A program made the position numbers and the translations under genes. A stretch of DNA of 5,144 nucleotides. It comes from Pseudomonadota bacterium. Its GTDB lineage: Bacteria > Pseudomonadota > Alphaproteobacteria > Caulobacterales > Caulobacteraceae. This document shows positions 1 through 5,144 of the stretch, piece after piece (position 1 is the stretch's first letter; each line of letters begins with the position of its first letter). The notes under the pieces were generated by a model. The model was not told where the DNA came from, did no database searches, and saw nothing but the letters and a program-made list of their open reading frames with translations. The stretch is from positions 1-5,144 of the forward strand of contig JAEZHG010000192.1 in the NCBI GenBank assembly GCA_023436945.1. The letters run 5' to 3'.

Positions 1-43
1 CCCGTCTAATTCGTCGGCAGCGTCAGATGTGTAGATGAGACAG
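1..43 (+). other. Residual Illumina Nextera adapter and i5 index (non-genomic)
   Basis: Positions 11-43 align without gaps to the 33-nt Nextera Read 1 transposase adapter. The first part (TCGTCGGCAGCGTC, 11-24) is identical. The Tn5 mosaic-end part (25-43) differs at only two bases, 34 and 36, which gives 31 of 33 matches. Positions 3-10 read CGTCTAAT, which from memory is a standard Nextera XT i5 index (S510). The two bases before it, CC, sit where the P5 oligo would end in AC. This is the exact order P5 - index - adapter - insert, so the segment is untrimmed library sequence at a contig end. The two mismatches are probably read-end errors. Genomic sequence begins at about position 44. Confidence 0.96.
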
Positions 44-45
44 GG

Positions 46-2463
46 TTAGAACTGGGTTGAGGTCGAGAAGCGGAAGGTTTCGGTCTTGTCGTAGTCTTCC
101 TTCGAGAGGACTTTCGACAGGTCGAAACGGATCGGCCCCATGGGCGAACGCCAGTGGATGCTGACACCGGCTGCTGCACGCAGAGCCAGATCATCGACAA
201 CGTTCGGGTTAGGCAGGCCGTTCGAGCCGACCAGATAGCGGTCGTCCAACTGGCCAATGGTACCAACATCCGCAAACAGGCTCGTGCGGATACCGTATTG
301 CTCAGGCAGACCGTTCGGAACGGTCAGCTCAACCGTACCGATGGCGTAGAAGTTACCGCCCAGCGCGTCGGTGGTGGTCAGATCGCGCGGGCCCATACCG
401 GCCGTTTCAAAGCCACGGAAGCTGTTGCCGCCCTTGAAGAAGCGGTCGTTGATGCGGATGGCATCGCCGTTCCAACCCGAGATATAGCCCGTCGAGCCTT
501 GAACGCTGACGATCCATTTGGGGCTGAAGCCATAGTACCAGGCCGCTTCGGCTTCGGTCTTCAGGTAGTTCACGTCACCGCCGATACCGGCAAAGTCCTG
601 ACGCAGGCTGGCCGTCCAGCCACGGGTGGCGCGGATCGGGTCGTTACGTCGGTCCACAAACAGGGTGTAGCCTGCCGAGGAGTTCAGATACGAGCCGACC
701 TGATCGCAGAGCGCCGAGGTGCCATAGGTACCGGTGCCGCAATAGCTGTTCGGCACCATAACCTCATCGTCCTTGATGAAGTAGCGCAGGCTCAGGCGGG
801 TGTACGGATTCAGCGGATAGGTCACACGCAGACCGGCACCCGTGGTGCGGTAGTCGTAGGACGAGTATTCGCGCAGATCCATACGTGTATGGAACATGTC
901 GAAACCGGCGGCCAGATCGCGACCGAGGAACTTCGGCTCGGTAAAGCGGAAGTCGATCTGCTGGCGGATCGAGCCCCACTCGGCGCGGGCCACGATGTTT
1001 TGGCCGCGACCACGGAAGTTACGCTCGGTGATGCCGAGGTTCAGGGTGAAGCTGTCAAACGAGCTGAAGCCTGCACCAACCGACAGTTCACCGGTAGGCT
1101 GTTCTTCGACGGTGACATTGACGACCGTGCGGTCAGGCTGGCTGCCGCGGGTCTCTTCGATCTTCACGTCCTTGAAGAAGCCCAGGGCGCGCATGTTGTT
1201 GCGCGAGCGTTCAATCAGGTTGCGGTTGAAAGCATCGCCCTCGCCCAGCATCATTTCGCGACGGATGACCGAGTCCAGCGTGCGGGTGTTGCCGACCACA
1301 TTGATGCGCTCGACGTAAACGCGGGCACCCTCGCGGATGTTGAAGGTCACATCGACCGTGTCCGTTTCCGGATTGGCACGGTACGACGGCGAGATATCCA
1401 CGAAGGCGTAGCCTGCCGAACCTGCAGCAAAGGTCAGGGCATCAACGGCCGATTCAATACGATCCGACTGGTACAGATCACCCGAACGGATCGGCAGCAG
1501 ACGCTCGAGGAACTCGGCGTTCAGACGGTCGCTTTCGGTGACAACCTTCACTTCGCCGAAGTTGTAGCGGTCGCCTTCATCCACCGTGATGGTGACGGCG
1601 AAGTTGCTGTTGTCCGGCTTCAGTTCGGCCACCGACGAGCGGATGGCAAAGTCGTAGTAGCCACGGTTCGTATAGAATTTACGCAGTTGCTCGCGGTCGT
1701 AGTCCAGACGGTTCGGATCGTAGTTGTCGTTCGACGAGAAGAAACGCCACCACTTCGAAACCTCGGTGACCATCACTTCGCGCAGTTCCGCGTCAGAGAA
1801 GGCCTGGTTGCCAAGGAAAGTGATGCCGGCGATGCCGGTTTCCGGACCTTCATCGATTTCGAAAACGACGTCGACGCGGTTCTGGTCCAGTTGAACCAGA
1901 CGCGGGGTCACATTGGCCGAGATACGGCCCGACAGGCGGTACAGCTCGACGATCTTGCCAACGTCTTCCTGAACGCGGGCGCGGGTATAGATGCCACGCG
2001 GGCTGATCGTGACTTCGTCACGCAGCTTCTTCTCGGTCAGGGCCTTGTTACCCTCGAAGGTGACCTGGTTGATGATCGGGTTTTCGACAACCTCGATGAC
2101 CAGATCGCCATTCGGCTGGAGGCCCAGCTGGATATTGGCGAACAGATTGGTGCGGTAAAGCGTGCGAACGGCAACGTCGAACGTCACCGGATCAACAAGG
2201 TCGCCCGGCTGGATCGGCAGGTACGACAGGACCGTCGTCTGATCGATACGCTGGTTACCACGCACGATAATGCGGTTGACCTGAGCACGCTCTGGCTGGG
2301 CGATCACGACCTGCGGCGTGGCCTGTTGTGCCTCTGCCGGAGCAGCAGCGGGAGCTTGCTGTGCAAAAGCCGGTCCTGCCAGACCTGCGGCAACGACGAG
2401 AGCAATGCCGCTCGGGCCGAGAATACGCGCGCGGAAAGTGGTTCGATTCATCTGGTCGATCAT
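46..2463 (-). CDS. bamA: BamA, outer membrane protein assembly factor (Omp85 family)
   Basis: BamA is the core of the BAM complex, which folds and inserts beta-barrel proteins into the outer membrane. From the ATG at 2463 the product is 805 aa, close to the roughly 810 of E. coli. A signal peptide spans residues 1-34 (basic MNRTTFRAR, hydrophobic core, cleavage at AFA/QQ), followed by a short Ala/Pro/Gln linker. Five POTRA domains follow at about 62-128, 130-206, 210-296, 299-378 and 380-455, then a 16-strand barrel at about 456-805. The conserved loop-6 motif reads FRGF at 682-685 (VRGF in E. coli) and keeps the invariant Arg. The chain ends in Phe, as expected for BAM-recognised barrels. 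The only two cysteines, 575 and 586, lie in a predicted barrel loop. The ATG at 2463 is chosen because GAGGG sits 8 nt upstream. Alternatives are GTG at 2496 (816 aa, 4-nt overlap with the rseP stop, weaker SD) and ATG at 2451 (801 aa, no SD). The gene is complete, its TAA lying two bases from the adapter junction. Family assignment is certain; the start is less so. Confidence 0.97.
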   Translation of the reverse strand: MIDQMNRTTFRARILGPSGIALVVAAGLAGPAFAQQAPAAAPAEAQQATPQVVIAQPERAQVNRIIVRGNQRIDQTTVLSYLPIQPGDLVDPVTFDVAVRTLYRTNLFANIQLGLQPNGDLVIEVVENPIINQVTFEGNKALTEKKLRDEVTISPRGIYTRARVQEDVGKIVELYRLSGRISANVTPRLVQLDQNRVDVVFEIDEGPETGIAGITFLGNQAFSDAELREVMVTEVSKWWRFFSSNDNYDPNRLDYDREQLRKFYTNRGYYDFAIRSSVAELKPDNSNFAVTITVDEGDRYNFGEVKVVTESDRLNAEFLERLLPIRSGDLYQSDRIESAVDALTFAAGSAGYAFVDISPSYRANPETDTVDVTFNIREGARVYVERINVVGNTRTLDSVIRREMMLGEGDAFNRNLIERSRNNMRALGFFKDVKIEETRGSQPDRTVVNVTVEEQPTGELSVGAGFSSFDSFTLNLGITERNFRGRGQNIVARAEWGSIRQQIDFRFTEPKFLGRDLAAGFDMFHTRMDLREYSSYDYRTTGAGLRVTYPLNPYTRLSLRYFIKDDEVMVPNSYCGTGTYGTSALCDQVGSYLNSSAGYTLFVDRRNDPIRATRGWTASLRQDFAGIGGDVNYLKTEAEAAWYYGFSPKWIVSVQGSTGYISGWNGDAIRINDRFFKGGNSFRGFETAGMGPRDLTTTDALGGNFYAIGTVELTVPNGLPEQYGIRTSLFADVGTIGQLDDRYLVGSNGLPNPNVVDDLALRAAAGVSIHWRSPMGPIRFDLSKVLSKEDYDKTETFRFSTSTQF

Positions 2464-2471
2464 TCGCAATG

Positions 2472-2476
2472 CCCTC
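2472..2476 (-). promoter_or_regulatory. Shine-Dalgarno deciding the bamA start
   Basis: The minus strand reads GAGGG here, 8 nt before the ATG at 2463. It lies downstream of the GTG at 2496, so it can only serve the 2463 start (or, with poor spacing, the ATG at 2451). This is the main reason to prefer an 805-residue BamA precursor, which also removes an 11-residue extension from the signal peptide. Confidence 0.65.
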
Positions 2477-2492
2477 AGGGACTGGACGCGGC

Positions 2493-3710
2493 TCACGTGG
2501 CAAGCCCGCCGAGGAATTTAAAAAGGTTCAGCTTCTGCAAGTCGTTCCAAGTGGCGAACAACATCAAACACGCCAACATGGCAAGCCCCACCCTGTAACC
2601 TGCTGCCTGAATACGCGCATCCAAAGGACGGCGCACGACGGCTTCATAGGCATAAAACACAAGATGCCCCCCATCGAGAACAGGAATCGGTAGCAGATTA
2701 AGAAACCCGATTCCGACCGAAAGTATGGCCGCGAAACTGGTTAGGGTCAGCAACAGGTTTACCGCCACCGCACGCGGGTCTGGATCGACCGCAACAGCAG
2801 CGTTTGTCAGGGCACCCGACGCGCGGGCGATTCCCAGCGGGCCGGAGAACTGGTCGCCATTCTCACGACCCGTGAATATGCGCCCGATATAGGTCAGGGT
2901 CGTGCCGATGATATCGCGGATTTCCTCCGCGCCCTTACCAACGGCTTCAACAGGATTATAGCGGACGTGGCGGGTCTCGGCGCGGGTCGAGCCAAGGCCC
3001 AGACCAATGCGGCCCATGCTGACACGGCCACCGATGGGATCATCGACCGTCACGCGCTGCGGCGTGGCAACAATCGTCTGGGTGCCGCCATCGCGCTCGA
3101 CAAGGAATCTGACAGGAGTGGCGCTGCTGAGCGCAACAAAGCGGGTGACCTCGGTGCTGTCTTCAATCAGGCGGCCATTCACGTGGGTGATGACGTCACC
3201 AACCTTGAAGCCCGCAACGGCAGCAGGCGATTCAGCTACAACTTCCATGACGCGGGCCGGTCGTTGCGGCACGCCGACGATCGAGAACAGCAGCGTGAAA
3301 ATCACGATAGCCAGCAGGAAGTTGGCAATAGGGCCACCTGCCACCACCAGCGCGCGCTGCCACACCGGTTTGAAATAGAGGTAATCGCGCTCAGCCCCCT
3401 CGCCTTCCTCGGCGACGATACGGGATTTCAGAGCGGACAGGCCCTTGGCATCAGGCACGCCCGTGTCATCAAGGTCGCCTGCGAACTTCACATAGCCGCC
3501 AAGCGGGATCCAACCCAAACGCCATTCCACGCCGTGCTTGTCGTAACGGCTGAAGATCGCACGGCCAAAGCCGACGGCAAAACGGTCGATTTTTACGCCA
3601 AAGGCACGCGCCGTCAGGAAGTGACCCAGTTCGTGGATCGTCACCACGAGCGTCAGAACCAGAAGAAACGGGACCACATAGGTCAGGGCCTGGCCCAAAA
3701 AGGCGATCAT
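2493..3710 (-). CDS. rseP: RseP/MmpA-type site-2 zinc metalloprotease (M50)
   Basis: This is an inner-membrane intramembrane protease of 405 aa. Known family members cut single-span membrane proteins after a first cleavage: RseA in E. coli, and PodJ by the Caulobacter homologue MmpA. The zinc motif HELGH is at 26-30 in the first membrane segment. A conserved GFG (47-49) and GGYVKFAGD (71-79) follow. The second membrane segment is at about 119-147 and includes GGPIANF (125-131). One periplasmic PDZ domain lies at about 152-218. The third segment carries NLLPIPVLDGG (338-348), with Asp346 as the third zinc ligand, and a fourth segment is at about 372-388. All catalytic residues are present. E. 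coli RseP is about 450 aa with two PDZ domains; the single PDZ here accounts for the shorter length. AGGAG lies 11 nt before the ATG. The gene starts 58 nt after dxr and ends with TGA 29 nt before bamA. The natural substrate cannot be read from the window. Confidence 0.96.
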   Translation of the reverse strand: MIAFLGQALTYVVPFLLVLTLVVTIHELGHFLTARAFGVKIDRFAVGFGRAIFSRYDKHGVEWRLGWIPLGGYVKFAGDLDDTGVPDAKGLSALKSRIVAEEGEGAERDYLYFKPVWQRALVVAGGPIANFLLAIVIFTLLFSIVGVPQRPARVMEVVAESPAAVAGFKVGDVITHVNGRLIEDSTEVTRFVALSSATPVRFLVERDGGTQTIVATPQRVTVDDPIGGRVSMGRIGLGLGSTRAETRHVRYNPVEAVGKGAEEIRDIIGTTLTYIGRIFTGRENGDQFSGPLGIARASGALTNAAVAVDPDPRAVAVNLLLTLTSFAAILSVGIGFLNLLPIPVLDGGHLVFYAYEAVVRRPLDARIQAAGYRVGLAMLACLMLFATWNDLQKLNLFKFLGGLAT

Positions 3711-3721
3711 CCGGTCAAAGT

Positions 3722-3726
3722 CTCCT
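3722..3726 (-). promoter_or_regulatory. Shine-Dalgarno of rseP
   Basis: The minus strand reads AGGAG, 11 nt before the rseP ATG. It lies in the 58-nt gap between dxr and rseP (3711-3768), the only gap here longer than 30 nt. I see no hairpin followed by a T-run and no convincing -35/-10 pair in this gap, so rseP is probably read from an upstream promoter with its own ribosome entry. Confidence 0.6.
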
Positions 3727-3768
3727 GCCGCCCGAGAATCAGGCCGCCACTAGTAAGCTGTCAGTCTA

Positions 3769-4965
3769 TCAGGCTGCCATAGCCAATGAACTGACAACAT
3801 CCGCAGCGACCCGTCTGGCCCTCTCGTCAACTTCCAGAGCCGCCTCGCAGGCATTAGCCGAACCGCTATCGGATGTAGATGTCTCCACCTTTTCCAAGGT
3901 TTCGGAGACAACTGCGGCAATATTGAGAAACGCCAACCGTCGGTCAAGGAATGCGAGTGCGGCAACCTCGTTGGCGGCGTTGAAGACTATGGGGGCTATT
4001 CCGCCCGCCTCCAGCGCTTGCCTTGCCAGCGAAAGCGACGGGAAGCGCTTCACATCGGGAGCCTCAAACGTCAGGCGGCTCAAGGCTGCGAGGTCCAGTT
4101 TGGGTGCTGGCCACGGCATACGGTCCGGCCACGACAGGGCGCAGGCAATCGGCGTTTTCATGTCCGGCGCGCCAAGTTGGGCCAGAGTTGAGCCGTCGAC
4201 ATACTCCACAAGGCTGTGGATAATTGACTCAGGATGCACCACCACGTCGATCTTCGACTGAGGCATATCAAACAGATAGGCTGCCTCGATCAACTCAAGG
4301 CCCTTATTGGCCATGGTCGCGCTGTCGACCGAAATCTTGGCCCCCATGGACCAGTTCGGATGCGCCACAGCCTGTTCGGGCGTGATGTTGCGCATGGCTT
4401 CCAGCGGCGTCTGGCGGAACGGACCGCCCGATGCCGTCAGCACCAGTTTGGAAACACGCTCAGGACGCTGGGCGTCGAAGACCTGAAAAATCGCCGAGTG
4501 TTCGGAATCAACCGGAATAAGGGAGCCGCCGGATGCCTTCACGCGCTCGATCAGCGCGGGGCCACAGCAGACGAGGCTTTCCTTATTGGCCAGAGCGAGC
4601 GTGCCGCCCTGCCCTGCCGCTTCCCACGCCGAGCGCAGGCCCGCAGCGCCCACGATGGACGCCATGGTCCAGTCTGCAGGACGCGATGCCGCCTCTACGA
4701 CAGCATCGGCTCCGGCAGCGACCTCGATACCGCTACCCGACAGCGCATCGCGCAGGTCGCCGAGTTTGCGCTCATCGGCGATAACAACAACGCGCGGTTT
4801 CCAGCGCAAAGCCTGTTTAGCCAGCAAAGCCACATTGCCGCCGCCCGTCAGAGCCTCGACCTCGAACTGACCCGAGCCCGTGGCTTGCGCCTGCTCCATC
4901 AGCTCAAGCGTGGAAGTCCCGACGGAGCCCGTCGAGCCCAGCACACTGACGCGGCGGGTAATCAT
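3769..4965 (-). CDS. dxr: 1-deoxy-D-xylulose 5-phosphate reductoisomerase
   Basis: Dxr (IspC) is a cytosolic enzyme that rearranges and reduces DXP to 2-C-methyl-D-erythritol 4-phosphate using NADPH and a divalent metal. This is the first committed step of the MEP isoprenoid pathway and the fosmidomycin target. The product is 398 aa, the usual length. The Rossmann motif GSTGSVG is at 10-16 and LANKES at 125-130. The metal ligands are Asp153, Glu155 and Glu224. Substrate-binding residues are Lys128, Ser154, Ser179, His202, Trp205, Ser215, Asn220, Lys221 and His250, each matching the E. coli set by motif. The C-terminal helical domain is present (about 305-398), with HPESIIH at 244-250 in the catalytic domain. 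No key residue is missing. The ATG shares 4 nt (ATGA) with the cdsA stop and has GGAG 7 nt upstream, so the start is well supported and translational coupling to cdsA is likely. Confidence 0.98.
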   Translation of the reverse strand: MITRRVSVLGSTGSVGTSTLELMEQAQATGSGQFEVEALTGGGNVALLAKQALRWKPRVVVIADERKLGDLRDALSGSGIEVAAGADAVVEAASRPADWTMASIVGAAGLRSAWEAAGQGGTLALANKESLVCCGPALIERVKASGGSLIPVDSEHSAIFQVFDAQRPERVSKLVLTASGGPFRQTPLEAMRNITPEQAVAHPNWSMGAKISVDSATMANKGLELIEAAYLFDMPQSKIDVVVHPESIIHSLVEYVDGSTLAQLGAPDMKTPIACALSWPDRMPWPAPKLDLAALSRLTFEAPDVKRFPSLSLARQALEAGGIAPIVFNAANEVAALAFLDRRLAFLNIAAVVSETLEKVETSTSDSGSANACEAALEVDERARRVAADVVSSLAMAA

Positions 4966-5144
4966 GCATGGGCTCCGGTCATCAGCACGATCAGTCGGCC
5001 GATAGCCACAACCACAACCGCAAACATCAGGCCATCAACACGATCCAGCAGGCCGCCGTGACCCGGAATCAGATTGCCCGCATCCTTGACGCCAAAACGA
5101 CGCTTTAGTGCCGACTCCCACAGGTCACCGCCCATGGTCGCCAG
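4962..5144 (-). CDS. cdsA: Phosphatidate cytidylyltransferase, C-terminal end (partial)
   Basis: Only the last 60 residues are in the window; the 5' part runs off the right edge, and the TGA is at 4962-4964. CdsA is an integral inner-membrane enzyme that joins CTP and phosphatidic acid to give CDP-diacylglycerol and pyrophosphate, the branch-point precursor for phosphatidylglycerol, cardiolipin and phosphatidylethanolamine. The fragment holds the whole family signature, S-x-L-K-R-x4-K-D-x-G-x2-[IL]-P-G-H-G-G-x2-D-R-x-D, at fragment residues 11-36, including the Lys-Asp and Asp-Arg-x-Asp residues of the active site. A final hydrophobic segment at about 39-56 is the expected last membrane helix. 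The stop overlaps the dxr start by 4 nt. The frame is open to the window edge with no disruption. Identity is secure despite the short length. Confidence 0.96.
   Translation of the reverse strand: MATMGGDLWESALKRRFGVKDAGNLIPGHGGLLDRVDGLMFAVVVVAIGRLIVLMTGAHA
4973..4976 (-). promoter_or_regulatory. Shine-Dalgarno of dxr inside the cdsA 3' end
   Basis: The minus strand reads GGAG, 7 nt before the dxr ATG and within the last codons of cdsA. Together with the ATGA stop/start overlap, it fixes the dxr start and suggests termination-reinitiation between the two genes. Confidence 0.6.

Noticed and set aside
25..43. A Tn5/IS50 mosaic end marking a natural transposon
   Set aside because: The mosaic-end match is directly preceded by the synthetic Nextera adapter and an i5 index, and no transposase follows. 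A library artefact explains all of it.
154..2598. An 814-codon open frame on the plus strand covering nearly all of bamA
   Set aside because: Its codons lie exactly opposite the bamA codons, so a stop would need TTA, CTA or TCA in bamA. Those rare Leu and Ser codons are avoided in this GC-rich, biased gene, which leaves the antisense frame open by default. The translation looks like no family I know and is dominated by low-complexity Arg/Ala/Val/Asp. bamA itself is certain.
3711..3768. Possible promoter or terminator in the 58-nt dxr-rseP gap
   Set aside because: There is no hairpin with a T-run. The TTGAC-like string next to the rseP start is too close to the ATG to act as a -35 box for it. 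A repeated GGCGGC is direct rather than inverted. Only the Shine-Dalgarno is supportable.
2967..3782. A 271-codon plus-strand frame opposite rseP
   Set aside because: It is also codon-aligned with the minus-strand gene and explained by the same absence of TTA/CTA/TCA. No recognisable domain is seen, and it would bury a catalytic gene with all motifs intact.
4234..5061. A 275-codon plus-strand frame opposite dxr and the cdsA end
   Set aside because: It is codon-aligned antisense of dxr, runs into the cdsA region, and shows no recognisable motif.
1..5144. A novel defence, mobile or otherwise undescribed system
   Set aside because: Apart from the adapter, the window is filled by four conserved housekeeping genes in their usual order with intact motifs. 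No gap of 60 nt or more is left unexplained.

Overview
The window is a piece of a core envelope-biogenesis operon from an alphaproteobacterium, with a sequencing-adapter artefact at its left edge. All genuine genes are on the minus strand, so transcription runs from right to left: cdsA (3' end only, 4962-5144), dxr (3769-4965), rseP (2493-3710), bamA (46-2463). The order cdsA-dxr-rseP-bamA is the well-known alphaproteobacterial arrangement, normally preceded by pyrH-frr-uppS and followed by skp/ompH-lpxD-fabZ-lpxA. The moderately high GC, the roughly 400-residue RseP with a single PDZ domain and the BamA sequence fit a Caulobacterales-type organism. That placement is inference, and I do not name a genus.

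The genes are tightly packed. cdsA and dxr overlap by 4 nt (ATGA). dxr and rseP are separated by 58 nt. rseP and the preferred bamA start are separated by 29 nt, with a possible alternative GTG start for bamA that would overlap the rseP stop by 4 nt. I see no internal terminator, convincing promoter, RNA gene, mobile element or CRISPR array. The layout looks like one polycistronic unit.

The genes work together on the envelope. CdsA makes CDP-diacylglycerol for phospholipids. Dxr makes MEP for isoprenoids, including the undecaprenyl carrier lipid. RseP is an inner-membrane site-2 protease. BamA is the central outer-membrane protein insertase. Key catalytic or structural motifs are intact in all four products.

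Positions 1-43 are not genomic. They match the Illumina Nextera i5-side adapter, preceded by an 8-base string that I recall as a standard Nextera i5 index. The contig therefore really starts at about position 44, two bases beyond the bamA stop codon. I found no evidence for an undescribed system; apart from the adapter, the window is ordinary, conserved housekeeping sequence.
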